DNA of 64,000 nucleotides from assembly GCA_028817895.1 (NCBI GenBank), contig JAPPOQ010000018.1, positions 1-64,000 of the forward strand. Direction: 5' to 3'. Both the position numbers and the translations under genes were made by a program. Every line of letters begins with the position of its first letter. Within the stretch, counting starts at the first letter, position 1. This document shows, in pieces, positions 44,687-53,860 of this stretch. Under the pieces are notes generated by a model. The model was not told the origin of the DNA and did no database searches. It was given only the letters and a program-made list of their open reading frames with translations. Source of the DNA: Ahrensia sp. (GTDB taxonomy: Bacteria > Pseudomonadota > Alphaproteobacteria > Rhizobiales > Rhizobiaceae).

Positions 44687-46067
44687 CGGTCATGCCTTCA
44701 ATTGCGATGGTTGGTGCGTTGGTGCCAAGGCGCATATCGAGGTCGTCGCCTGGTCGTAGTCGGCCGAACATGTTGCGCAAATTGCCAGCGATCGTGATCT
44801 CACTCACCGGACGGGTGATTTCTCCCTTCTCGATCAAAAACCCACTAGCCCCGCGAGAATAATCGCCCGTGACAAGGCTCACGCCCTGCCCGATCAGCTC
44901 GGTGACGAAGATGCCATGTCGAACATTCGCAATCAGCTCTCGCGTAGTGTTGGAACCCGGCATCAGGGTCAAGTTGGTGGATCCAGGCACCGTGCTGCTG
45001 CCGGACCGATTGGCCCTTGCATTGGAAGTCAGACCCAACTGCCTGGCCGTGGCTCCATCCAGCAACCAGTTTTCCAGTCTGCCGTCACAAACCAGTTTCA
45101 GGTCTTCGGCGACATGGCCTTCGGCGTCAAATGGTCGCGACGCGATTCCTCGTTTCACATGCGGCTCGTCGACAATTGAAACGTCTTCGGGAAAAATCAC
45201 CGAGCCACGGTCATCACGCAGAAAAGACGTCCCACGAACGACGGAGCGTCCGTTTGTCGCGCTCGCCAGATGCGAAACCAGACTGCGTGCAACCCGCGGT
45301 TCAAAGACCACGGTCGCGGTGCCGGACGAAATTTGCGATGCGCCGACACGCTTTGCTGCCCGCTTTCCGGCTTCCAGGCCGATTGTCGATGCCGCGCGGA
45401 GATCGCCAAAATGTCGGCACGTATCGAACGCATAATCGCGTTCCATAGCATCGTGCTCACCGGCCACGCATGACATGGATAGTGAAAAGCGGCTGGAACG
45501 ATAGCTGCCGCAAAATCCGTTACTCGTGACCAGCACCGTACCAGCCACCGCATGACCGCAGGATGCACCGGAAGACTTTGAAACGCCGAAAACGGAAAGC
45601 GCCGCCTCTTCGCACTCTAGCGCCAGCGAAGTCATGGTATCAAAGTCAGGCCGCGCATCGTCGTAGAGATCGAGATCCGGAAGCCGGGCACCGACATCAC
45701 TCAAATCAGCCAGACCGGAGTGAGGGTCTTGCGGAGCAACCCGCGCCATGGCCACGCAGCGCTCGGCCAACGCCGCAGGATCACCCGTCTCATTGGCTGA
45801 GACAGACGCAGACCGTTGACCGACAAAGGCGCGCAACGTGAAGGCAGAATTCTGCGAACTCAGCGCTTCCTCAACCTTCGTCTGCCGGATGTCGACATTG
45901 CTCGACCATCCAGCGGCCACAACTGCATCGGCCGCGTCGGCACCCGACGCCCTTGCGGCAGCCACCAGTTGCTCAGCACGCCTGCTCAAGGTGTTGAGGT
46001 CGATTTCGTCAGTCGCCCTGTCGGTCACACAAAAATCGCTGGGTTTAGGATCAGCTTTGCGACGCAC
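44673..46067 (-). CDS. pmbA: TldE/PmbA family protein
   Basis: This 464-residue protein is of the TldD/PmbA family. It has the TldD-like N-terminal domain (about 20-210) with ADAADAVVAAG and a C-terminal beta-rich domain with GTATVVFEPRVARSLVSHL and VTGDYSRGASGFLIEKGEITRPV. TldD carries the HEXXXH zinc motif and TldE/PmbA does not; no HEXXXH is visible here, so this is the E partner. The pair degrades peptides, including microcin-type and unfolded ones. GTG start at 46067. Confidence 0.9.
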   Translation of the reverse strand: MRRKADPKPSDFCVTDRATDEIDLNTLSRRAEQLVAAARASGADAADAVVAAGWSSNVDIRQTKVEEALSSQNSAFTLRAFVGQRSASVSANETGDPAALAERCVAMARVAPQDPHSGLADLSDVGARLPDLDLYDDARPDFDTMTSLALECEEAALSVFGVSKSSGASCGHAVAGTVLVTSNGFCGSYRSSRFSLSMSCVAGEHDAMERDYAFDTCRHFGDLRAASTIGLEAGKRAAKRVGASQISSGTATVVFEPRVARSLVSHLASATNGRSVVRGTSFLRDDRGSVIFPEDVSIVDEPHVKRGIASRPFDAEGHVAEDLKLVCDGRLENWLLDGATARQLGLTSNARANRSGSSTVPGSTNLTLMPGSNTTRELIANVRHGIFVTELIGQGVSLVTGDYSRGASGFLIEKGEITRPVSEITIAGNLRNMFGRLRPGDDLDMRLGTNAPTIAIEGMTVAGS

Positions 46068-46191
46068 TTAAGCGATGCAGTGTACCCGCTTCAAGATGCT
46101 TGCGGAGTTGTTTTGTCGGTGGCATTTGACTTTGGATCAGGACCCGTTGACGGGGTTCAATTCTGTTCGCCACAAAAGGGGAACGCGGATC

Positions 46192-48006
46192 ATGGCTGAC
46201 GGCCCAAACATGTTGCTGGATGCGGTGGTGCTGCTTGGAGGAGCGGCGGTCGCTGCACCGCTTTTCAAGCGTATTGGACTCGGCACCGTCCTCGGCTATC
46301 TGTCGCTTGGCCTCGTTCTTGGCCCCATTCTTAACTACATCCACAATGGGGAGGACGTGCTGCATATCGCCGAACTCGGCGTGGTGATGCTGCTTTTCCT
46401 GGTGGGGCTCGAGCTTAAGCCGCAAAAACTCTGGGAGATGCGCAGCGAAATCTTCGGACTTGGCCTGGCTCAGGTCGTGATCAGCGGCATTGTTCTGTCG
46501 ATCATCGCATGGGCCGTCTACTATCAGCCAACACCAGCCATCGTGGTTGGCTTTGGGCTGGCGCTGTCTTCGACCGCCTTTGCACTTCAGATTTTGGAGG
46601 ACCGGGGCGAGAGCAGAACAGCCTATGGCCAGCGGGCTTTTTCAATCCTTCTTTTTCAGGATATCGCCATCGCTCCCCTTTTGATCCTGGTGTCGATTCT
46701 GGCGCTTGGCCGCGTTGAACTGGACGGGGGTAACATTCAGCAGATCGCGATCGCGATTGGGGCGGTTGTCGCCCTGATTGGGATTGGCCGCTATTTGCTC
46801 AATCCTATGTTCGGCATCATCGCGGAAACCGGAGCACGCGAAGCGATGATAGCGGCCGCCTTGTTCGTTGTCATTGGCTCAGCCGTGCTCATGCAATATG
46901 CCGGCCTGTCCATGGCCATGGGGGCCTTCATCGCCGGCGTAATGCTGGCGGAATCGAGCTACCGGCATGAACTGGAAGCCGACATCGAGCCATTTCGCGG
47001 CATCCTTTTGGGGTTGTTTTTCATCGCCGTTGGACTGGCCGTCGATCTGAGCATCGTGTGGGAGAACATCGTTGCGATATTCGCGCTGGTGCCGGCACTC
47101 ATGCTGGCCAAGGGCATCATCATCTATGTGCTGTGCCGGATGTTTGGTTCTGATCACAACAACGCCATACGCGTTGCGTTGATCCTGCCTCAACATGGCG
47201 AATTCGGCTTTGTGCTCTTTTCGGCGGCGGCCAGCGCTGCTCTCTTGAACGCCGAGGAATCATCGTTCCTGATTGCACTGGTGACGATATCGATGGCCTT
47301 CACGCCGCTTTGTGTGAGCCTTGCAACTCATCTCACAAGCGATGACGAGCCTGAACAAATGGAGGAAGATTTTGCAGGCGCCGACTCTCATATACTCATG
47401 ATCGGCTTTTCGCGGGTCGGGCAAATTGCTGCGCAGACCCTTCTCGCAGGGGGCCTGAAAATAACCGTGCTCGACAATTCAGCAGAGCGCGTGCGGCAAG
47501 CACAGCGATTTGGATTCCGTATCTATTTCGGCGACGGCACGCGTAAGGACGTGCTGAAAGCCGCAGGAATCGAGAATGCGAAGTATGTCGCGGTTGCCAC
47601 AAACAGCCCGGCGGTAACCAACAGGGTGGTCGAACTCATTGCGGACCAATATCCTGGCAAAAAGCTCTTCGTGCGCACCTATGATCGCGGCCATGCGCTT
47701 GATTTGCTGGCCAAGCACGATCTTTGGCAAATCCGCGAAACTTTCGAATCCGCGCTCGTGATGGGACGTGCCCTATTGAAAGCTGCCGGCTTTTCCGAGG
47801 ATGAAGCCTTTGCGATCGTCGATGATGTACGTGCCCGAGACAAGAAACGCCTGCGTCAACAAATGACCGATGGCTTTCTGGCCGGGCGCGAAAACCTGCA
47901 TTCGGCCCCTGTTCCCGAACCGCTGATCGACCCGCTGCGCCGCAGGCAGTTTGGCGAAAGCTCTGTCGATGATCACGACATGAGGCGGGAAGACGCTCAG
48001 AGCTGA
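46192..48006 (+). CDS. CPA2 monovalent cation:proton antiporter, KefB/KefC-like
   Basis: This 604-residue protein has an N-terminal Na+/H+ exchanger domain with about 12 hydrophobic helices (residues 5-375) and a C-terminal TrkA-N/RCK NAD-binding domain (about 400-520; ILMIGFSRVGQIAAQTL). It exports K+ (or Na+) in exchange for protons and is gated by the RCK domain; KefC homologues are controlled by glutathione adducts. The ATG at 46192 has GGGGA 9 nt upstream and starts at the first helix; the frame extends upstream to 46075 without support. Overlaps the MATE gene by one base. Confidence 0.92.
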   Translation: MADGPNMLLDAVVLLGGAAVAAPLFKRIGLGTVLGYLSLGLVLGPILNYIHNGEDVLHIAELGVVMLLFLVGLELKPQKLWEMRSEIFGLGLAQVVISGIVLSIIAWAVYYQPTPAIVVGFGLALSSTAFALQILEDRGESRTAYGQRAFSILLFQDIAIAPLLILVSILALGRVELDGGNIQQIAIAIGAVVALIGIGRYLLNPMFGIIAETGAREAMIAAALFVVIGSAVLMQYAGLSMAMGAFIAGVMLAESSYRHELEADIEPFRGILLGLFFIAVGLAVDLSIVWENIVAIFALVPALMLAKGIIIYVLCRMFGSDHNNAIRVALILPQHGEFGFVLFSAAASAALLNAEESSFLIALVTISMAFTPLCVSLATHLTSDDEPEQMEEDFAGADSHILMIGFSRVGQIAAQTLLAGGLKITVLDNSAERVRQAQRFGFRIYFGDGTRKDVLKAAGIENAKYVAVATNSPAVTNRVVELIADQYPGKKLFVRTYDRGHALDLLAKHDLWQIRETFESALVMGRALLKAAGFSEDEAFAIVDDVRARDKKRLRQQMTDGFLAGRENLHSAPVPEPLIDPLRRRQFGESSVDDHDMRREDAQS

Positions 48007-49418
48007 TGTCACAGGACGGCGAAAAGGGGGTCTTCACACGCGGCAACACGATGCGCCATGTCGTGGTGATGACGGCAACATCGTCCGTTGGCCTTGTAGC
48101 GATCTTCCTGGTTGATGCGATCAACCTCTTCTACATCTCGCTGCTTGGGCAACAGGAGCTCGCCGCCGCGATCGGCTATGCGGCGACGATCATGTTTTTC
48201 TCGATTTCGATCTGCATCGGCATTGCAATCGCATCCGCTGCACTGGTGGGACGCGCTTTGGGTGCCGGTTCGGTGTCAAAGTCGCGCGAATTAGCGACCG
48301 CTTCGCTCATCTATCTGGTGGTGATCGCATCCATATTCGCCGCTGCACTTTATCCGATTTTGCCCACCGTGCTGCATCTGCTCGGCGCGCGTGGCGAGAC
48401 GCTGGAACTGGCTGCGCAATTCATGCGCATCGTCGTGCCATCCATTCCTATTCTTGGCTTGGGCATGTGCCTTGGCGCCCTACTGCGCGCCAAGGGCGAC
48501 CCACGCCGCGCCATGTTTGTCACGCTCTCCGGCGGGGCGGCCGCGCTGATCCTCGACCCGCTGTTCATCTTCGGTTTCGATCTCGGTCTGGTCGGGGCGG
48601 CGCTCGCTACCTTTTGCGTGCGCATCATCCTCGTTATCGTGGGCCTGCATGGCGTCTGGAAGGTGCATGACATGCTTGGCCCGGTCACGGTCAACGGCCT
48701 CAAAGAGTTCGCTGCACCCTTTTTGAGTATCGCCGGCCCTGCAACAGCCACCCAACTCGCAACGCCCGTCGGCAACGCCTATGTGACCAGCGTGATCGCC
48801 GGTTTTGGTGACGACGCAGTTGCCGGCTGGGCGATTGTTGGGCGCATCCTCCCAGTGGCCTTTGGCGTGATCTTCGCGCTGTCCGGCGCTGTAGGGCCGA
48901 TCATGAGCCAGAACTACGGTGCTGCTCTCTACAAGCGCGTCTTGCAGACCTTGCGGGATTCCCTTCTCTTCACGCTTATCTATTGCCTTGCAATCTGGGC
49001 CCTGCTCGCACTGCTTGCCGAACCGCTCACCACTGTCTTTGGTGCAACCGGTGATGCGGCAGAGCTTGTGCGCATTTTCTGCCTCTATGTCGCAGGCAGC
49101 TTTCTGTTCAACGGCGCACTGTTCGTCGCCAATGCCGCCTTCAACAATCTTGGCTATCCGGTTTATGCGACCCTGTTTAACTGGGGCCGCGCGACCATCG
49201 GCATCATACCCTTCGTGGCCGTTGGACAAGCCTGGGGAGCGGAAGGCGTGTTGATCGGCTGGGGGCTGGGGGCCATCGTCTTTGGCGCGGCAGCCATGGT
49301 GACCGCCTTCTATCTGGTGCGTCAATTGCCAAGCAAAGCGCGAGCCGAAGATTTGGCCGAGCGGCATGTTCCACCCGCGGCCAATTCGCCTTTCACATCC
49401 GGCAAAGGGTCGAGTTGA
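48006..49418 (+). CDS. MATE family efflux transporter
   Basis: This 470-residue protein has 12 hydrophobic segments in two similar halves, the MatE domains (about 20-180 and 245-405). The family exports cationic drugs or metabolites using sodium or proton gradients. ATG at 48006 overlaps the antiporter stop (TGATG), so the two are translationally coupled. It ends immediately against the convergent PaaK-like gene, with no intergenic base. Confidence 0.9.
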   Translation: MSQDGEKGVFTRGNTMRHVVVMTATSSVGLVAIFLVDAINLFYISLLGQQELAAAIGYAATIMFFSISICIGIAIASAALVGRALGAGSVSKSRELATASLIYLVVIASIFAAALYPILPTVLHLLGARGETLELAAQFMRIVVPSIPILGLGMCLGALLRAKGDPRRAMFVTLSGGAAALILDPLFIFGFDLGLVGAALATFCVRIILVIVGLHGVWKVHDMLGPVTVNGLKEFAAPFLSIAGPATATQLATPVGNAYVTSVIAGFGDDAVAGWAIVGRILPVAFGVIFALSGAVGPIMSQNYGAALYKRVLQTLRDSLLFTLIYCLAIWALLALLAEPLTTVFGATGDAAELVRIFCLYVAGSFLFNGALFVANAAFNNLGYPVYATLFNWGRATIGIIPFVAVGQAWGAEGVLIGWGLGAIVFGAAAMVTAFYLVRQLPSKARAEDLAERHVPPAANSPFTSGKGSS

Positions 49419-50654
49419 TCACGATTCGTAGTCGCGTTCGTCGGCGATCACCTTCCCGTCATTCGGTAGGCTGTCGACAGTTTCCACGCTGCCGCCAAGC
49501 TTGGTGACATCCCGCAAGGTCTGCTCAACTCGCTCCGCGTCAACGCCCTCACCGGTAACACGCAACACCATAGCATCCGATGTGCCCTCGCGCGAAACCA
49601 CAAGCCGTACACCCGTGATTTCAGGATGACGCGCACGCAATTGCCCGATCTGCTTGGGGTCGACAAACATGCCTTTGACCTTGGTGCGCTGGTCGGCCCG
49701 GCCCATCCAGCCACGAATGCGCATATTGGTGCGCCCACAGGGTGACACGTCCGTCATGCTGGCGGAGAGATCACCAGTCGCGAAGCGCACCAGCGGATAG
49801 GCGGTGGAGAAATTCGTCACCACCAACTCGCCAACCTCACCTGCTTCAACTGGAATATCCGTTCCGGGGCGGACGATCTCCACGATTAGGTCTTCATTGA
49901 CCATCATGCCGTCGACAAGTTCGCCTTCATGGGCGCTTTCATAGGCGATCACGCCGAGATCGGCCGTCGCATAGGCCTGCATCACCCGCACGCCGCGCTC
50001 GGCATAGGACGCACGCATCGAGGGAAACAGCGCACCGCCGGAGACGAGCGCCTTGGTGATGGATGACAGATCAAACCCATGTTCGTCTGCTGCATCCAGC
50101 ATTGTCATAAGATAATCCGGCGTACCGACATAGGCGATCGGCTTGAGCGCGGCAGCCGCTTCCACCTGCATTTGCGTGTTACCGGTTCCGGCAGGAAAGA
50201 CAGTGCAGCCAAGCGCTCGCAGCCCTTCTTCAATGATGAAGGCGCCGGGTGTCATGTGATAGGACAGCGCATTGTGCACGACATCTCCTGCCCGAAATCC
50301 CGCGGCAAACAGCGCCCGCGCCGCAAGCCATGGGTCGGCACCCAGCCCCTGCGGCTCCCATATCGGCCCAGGCGACAGAAACACGCGATTTCCACGCAAA
50401 GCGTCCGCATTGGCAAAACCGCCAAAGGGCGGATTGGCGGCCTGCGCCTCCATCAGTTGAGACTTGCGCAAGACGGGCAGCGAGGCGAGCGCCTGCCGCG
50501 ATGTGATGGCAGACAGATCGTGCCCATCAAGGTGGTTAGCCAATCCCTCAGACACAGTCACAGCTTCGGGCAGATGCTGCGCTAGCCGTGCAAACAACTC
50601 CGCCTCGCGTTCGGCCCGATCGCGCTGCTCAGCCTCGTCGAAGTATTCGCTCAT
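49419..50654 (-). CDS. PaaK-like AMP-forming ligase, ATP loop missing
   Basis: This 411-residue protein resembles phenylacetate-CoA ligases of the ANL superfamily. Motifs A5-like YATADLGV, A7 RFATGDLS, A8 GRADQRTKVKGMFVDP and a late Lys in DGKVIADER are present. The first ATP-binding loop, which in PaaK reads like SSGTTGKP, is replaced by SPGPIWEPQG at about 93-102. It may therefore not form acyl-adenylate in the usual way, or it belongs to a subfamily with a different loop. It sits at the end of the Liv/indolepyruvate-oxidoreductase cluster, so an aryl- or branched-chain acid would be a natural ligand. Confidence 0.8.
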   Translation of the reverse strand: MSEYFDEAEQRDRAEREAELFARLAQHLPEAVTVSEGLANHLDGHDLSAITSRQALASLPVLRKSQLMEAQAANPPFGGFANADALRGNRVFLSPGPIWEPQGLGADPWLAARALFAAGFRAGDVVHNALSYHMTPGAFIIEEGLRALGCTVFPAGTGNTQMQVEAAAALKPIAYVGTPDYLMTMLDAADEHGFDLSSITKALVSGGALFPSMRASYAERGVRVMQAYATADLGVIAYESAHEGELVDGMMVNEDLIVEIVRPGTDIPVEAGEVGELVVTNFSTAYPLVRFATGDLSASMTDVSPCGRTNMRIRGWMGRADQRTKVKGMFVDPKQIGQLRARHPEITGVRLVVSREGTSDAMVLRVTGEGVDAERVEQTLRDVTKLGGSVETVDSLPNDGKVIADERDYES

Positions 50655-50663
50655 ACCCTCTCC

Positions 50664-51350
50664 TCACCGCAAAATTCTGATCCACCGCGCCAGATCGAGC
50701 AGGCTCGTCAAAGCCTGCGCGACATAGGTGAAGGCGGCGGCTTTCAAAACGCCGCGCGCATGTCCCAAGTCCTCGTCCTTCAGGTAACCGCCTTCCTTCA
50801 GAATTGGCAACGCCTTGTTGAAGCTCGCATCATATTCCACCGGCAGCGTGACCAGATGCACCAGAATGCGAATGCCGAGCAGCAGTACGCCGGTCGCAAT
50901 GAGGCCGAAAAACGCGGCCGGAGTGCGGATCACCGCACCGAGAACGGGCGCGGCCAAAAAGAAGATGGACGCGATCTTGTCCGTCGCCACAACCCAGCCG
51001 ACGAGCCGCTGGCGCAGGGCCAGACCCCGCTCGCCCTTGTGATGCTGAATGGCATGACCGATTTCATGCGCGGCGACAGCGACGGCGGTCAGGCTTGTCC
51101 CGTCAAAATTGTCGGGCGAAAGACGCACCGTGCGCGTTTCCGGGTCGTAATGGTCGCCACCCTCAAAACGCTCCACGCCGACGCCGTTCAGTTCAAAATG
51201 CTCAGCCAGATGTTCCGCCAACTCACCGCCGGTTCCGGGAAAATCATCCCGTGGCGTAGCGTGTTTCTTCATCTGGTGGCTGATCCACAGTTGCGGCCCG
51301 AACAGCACCGCAAGGCCGATCGAGGCGGCCAATAGACCAAGAACCGCCAT
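50664..51350 (-). CDS. neutral zinc metallopeptidase, YugP-like
   Basis: This 228-residue membrane protein has the zinc motif HEIGHA (residues about 94-98, an HEXXH) after a short N-terminal hydrophobic segment, and further hydrophobic helices at about 120-140 and 148-170. It resembles the YugP/Zn_peptidase_2 family. The substrate is unknown. Its start is 3 nt after the PH-domain gene stop, so the two are an operon. Confidence 0.88.
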   Translation of the reverse strand: MAVLGLLAASIGLAVLFGPQLWISHQMKKHATPRDDFPGTGGELAEHLAEHFELNGVGVERFEGGDHYDPETRTVRLSPDNFDGTSLTAVAVAAHEIGHAIQHHKGERGLALRQRLVGWVVATDKIASIFFLAAPVLGAVIRTPAAFFGLIATGVLLLGIRILVHLVTLPVEYDASFNKALPILKEGGYLKDEDLGHARGVLKAAAFTYVAQALTSLLDLARWIRILR

Positions 51351-51353
51351 CGC

Positions 51354-51842
51354 CTACGGGTCTCTCATGGAAACGCGCGCATAGGGCAGCAGCGCATCGA
51401 CCACCTGCTGTGCGCCCGCATCGAGCGGCGCGAGGTCAATGGAAAAGACGCGCGGCCCACGTGTGCCATTTGGTTGCTGCCCAATGGGCTGGCCTGATCT
51501 CGGCCACAGCGTAACTTCAAGTTCGAACTCATCCTCGCGGCGGCCCACATTGATGTCCTTGATCTCCTCCCACGGCACGGCCTGCGACGAGTGGCGCGCA
51601 TAGTACAGACCATCAGGGCGGATCGCGAGAACGATGTCATTGCGCATATATCGCCAGATCATCATGGCAGAGCAGAAGGCGAAAAACACCAGCGCCGAAA
51701 TGCCGGTGATCCAGTTGGGATGCGCCGCAGCGAGCAACCGCGCCCCGAGCCAAACGAGAAAGGAAACGATAGCCGTCAGCCCCATCGCCGTGACGACGGA
51801 CCGCTCAAACGATGCCTTGGCGTAACGATACTGATTGGCCAT
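51354..51842 (-). CDS. two-helix membrane protein with PH-like domain
   Basis: This 162-residue protein has two hydrophobic segments (about 15-35 and 45-62) followed by a region IRPDGLYYARHSSQAVPWEEIKDI that looks like bacterial PH-type domains. I recognise no specific family beyond that. The ATG at 51842 is chosen because it begins just before the first helix; the frame is open to 51899 and the ribosome-binding site is weak. It precedes the zinc peptidase by 3 nt. Confidence 0.65.
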   Translation of the reverse strand: MANQYRYAKASFERSVVTAMGLTAIVSFLVWLGARLLAAAHPNWITGISALVFFAFCSAMMIWRYMRNDIVLAIRPDGLYYARHSSQAVPWEEIKDINVGRREDEFELEVTLWPRSGQPIGQQPNGTRGPRVFSIDLAPLDAGAQQVVDALLPYARVSMRDP

Positions 51843-51947
51843 GCGAGGGATATAGGGGTGGAAGGAGGCTGAGGGTAGAGCAGTGTTTTGGTCCCCCAAG
51901 ATGTTGAAAGCGCGGCCACCAGCTCGAAAGTCACTCCGTGATGGCCA

Positions 51948-52847
51948 CTACCAGTCCCGTTTGACCACGGCTTTCACGCAGAATTGACTGATTTGAATGG
52001 GCGCTAAACCGGGATCAAGACGCTCCACCCCGGATCGATGCGCTGCGAGACCTGACGAGCTATTCTTCTCCAGTCTTACGACGTAGTCGCGCCAGGCACG
52101 CAAATCACGCTGGGCCTTTGACACGTCCGGCAATTTGGAGCCGAGCCAATCGAGACTGTCCACCGACAATTGATGCGTGCGAAGTTGCGTTTCCAACCAG
52201 ACCACATCTTCCAAAGCGGGTTTGTAGCGCTCGCACAGCCCCAAATCGTAGAGTTGCACGACGGCCTTGTTGTAGGTTTCCTCTTTGCGGGACGCTCCGA
52301 TCGGTTGCGGGTGAAAAACAGACACACGCGGCAGGGCAACCGCAAAGGTCTCGTCCAAACCATAGCGGCGGCGGGTGGCCTCGAGAATCGGGATCAATTG
52401 AGCATAAGCACGGCAGCGCCTCAGAGCATGCGAGACTTGCGGCAGGATGATCTTTTCAAAACTGGCGCGAATGTCTGCCCGCAGCATGATCGCCTGTAAG
52501 TCAGGATAAAGCCTGACAAAGCCTTGCCATTCCGCACTTATGACCGGCTCACACTGACCCAACTGTTGCGCCGCTTTGGAGCGTTCCCGCTCTTGCCCGT
52601 CGAGGGCCTCGTGAAATTGCTGTGCAAGAAACTGCAACCACGGGCTGTTTACGCCAACCCAATCGGTCGCGATAGGGTCGGTCTTGGCAAACTCGTCAAA
52701 TGCGGCCTCAAACGCCGCGTGAGCAGTTGTCTGTGATGGTGACTGCGCCAGCGCATGTTGCGCCACCAAAAGGGCTGACGCCGCAAGCAAAGCCACGATT
52801 GGCATTTGCCGGAAACGCGTCACGACGGACTTGAAAGAGCCTTTCAT
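51948..52847 (-). CDS. hypothetical secreted protein
   Basis: This 299-residue protein has a Sec signal peptide (about residues 1-35, ALAQ cleavage region) and a helical, largely polar mature part with one cysteine pair (Cys in LGQCEP and RRCRAY) and another in GLCERY. No recognised family or active site. The ATG at 52847 is preferred because it gives a compact signal peptide; the frame extends up to 52898. It lies between an unrelated pair of membrane genes and livF, with about 90 nt to the latter. Confidence 0.55.
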   Translation of the reverse strand: MKGSFKSVVTRFRQMPIVALLAASALLVAQHALAQSPSQTTAHAAFEAAFDEFAKTDPIATDWVGVNSPWLQFLAQQFHEALDGQERERSKAAQQLGQCEPVISAEWQGFVRLYPDLQAIMLRADIRASFEKIILPQVSHALRRCRAYAQLIPILEATRRRYGLDETFAVALPRVSVFHPQPIGASRKEETYNKAVVQLYDLGLCERYKPALEDVVWLETQLRTHQLSVDSLDWLGSKLPDVSKAQRDLRAWRDYVVRLEKNSSSGLAAHRSGVERLDPGLAPIQISQFCVKAVVKRDW

Positions 52848-52934
52848 GATGCCATCAAACCGACCGCGAAATTGCGGCCAATTTGAGCCGTCCGGCACGA
52901 AGGCTGGAAGCAGCAGACTATCCGCGCCGCCACG

Positions 52935-53789
52935 TCAAGCCAGCCACCGCTTCCGCCTCTTATAGTGCTTCACGTTCCGGAAGCTGCGGCGACCCTCACC
53001 GCCCGTGCCAAGGTAGAATTCCTTCACATCCTCGTTTTCGCGCAGTGCCTTGCCCTCACCGTCCAGCACCACGCGGCCTGATTCCAGAATATAGCCATAC
53101 GTCGCGTAGCGCAGCGCGATGTTGGTGTTCTGCTCCGCCAGCAGAAAGGAGACACCCTCCTGCCTGTTAAGCTGCTGAACGATCTCGAAAATCTCTTCCA
53201 CCAATTGCGGGGCAAGACCCATGCTGGGTTCATCCAGAAGGATCATTTTCGGCCTCGACATAAGCGCGCGACCGATCGCACACATTTGCTGCTCGCCGCC
53301 GGAGGTGTAGCCCGCCTGCGAGGCCTTTCTGTCGCGCAAGCGCGGAAAATAGGTGTAGACGAGTTCCAGATCATCCGCGATGGCCTTGGCGCCGTCCTTG
53401 CGCGTGAAAGCCCCCGTCAGCAGATTTTCCTCAATGGTGAGGTGGCCGAAGCAATGCCGCCCTTCCATGACCTGAATGCAGCCGCGCCGCACAAGATCGT
53501 TCGGCGAAAGCGCCTGAATCTGTTCGCCCTTGAAGCGGATATTGCCCTTGGTCACCTCGCCGCGCTCCGCCTTCAACAGGTTGGAGATGGTCTTCAAGGT
53601 GGTCGTTTTGCCCGCACCATTTGCACCCAGAATGGCAACGATGCCGCCGCGCGGCACGGTGAGCGATACGCCCTTCAAAACGAGGATCACGTGATCATAG
53701 ATCACCTCGATATTGTTGACTTCCAGAATGGTCTCGGCGGCGTCAGGCGCTTCGGCAACGGACTCGGCAATGGACTCGGTAGCGGACAT
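52935..53789 (-). CDS. livF: branched-chain amino acid-type ABC transporter ATPase LivF
   Basis: This 284-residue ATPase has Walker A GANGAGKT at about 55-62, signature SGGEQQ near 160, Walker B MILLDEPSMGLAP near 180, and a His switch residue region. The LivF type is shown by the MEGRHCFGHLTIEENL segment. It has a basic C-terminal extension of about 20 residues. The ATG at 53789 has AGAG 7 nt upstream; TTG 53795 is an alternative. It completes the transporter with livG, livH, livM and the binding protein. Confidence 0.93.
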   Translation of the reverse strand: MSATESIAESVAEAPDAAETILEVNNIEVIYDHVILVLKGVSLTVPRGGIVAILGANGAGKTTTLKTISNLLKAERGEVTKGNIRFKGEQIQALSPNDLVRRGCIQVMEGRHCFGHLTIEENLLTGAFTRKDGAKAIADDLELVYTYFPRLRDRKASQAGYTSGGEQQMCAIGRALMSRPKMILLDEPSMGLAPQLVEEIFEIVQQLNRQEGVSFLLAEQNTNIALRYATYGYILESGRVVLDGEGKALRENEDVKEFYLGTGGEGRRSFRNVKHYKRRKRWLA

Positions 53790-53815
53790 TGGCAAACTCT
53801 GGGTTCTACGAGAAA

Positions 53816-53846
53816 GGCCGCCCCCGGAAACGGACCGGGAGCGGCC
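53816..53846 (-). terminator. hairpin between binding-protein gene and livF
   Basis: A 12-bp stem, counting one G-U pair (53816-53827 with 53835-53846), closes a 7-nt loop 14 nt after the binding-protein stop. It is followed on the minus strand by TTTCTC, so it is terminator-like or attenuator-like, lowering livF relative to the receptor. Confidence 0.7.
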
Positions 53847-53860
53847 AAAGCATTACCGGC

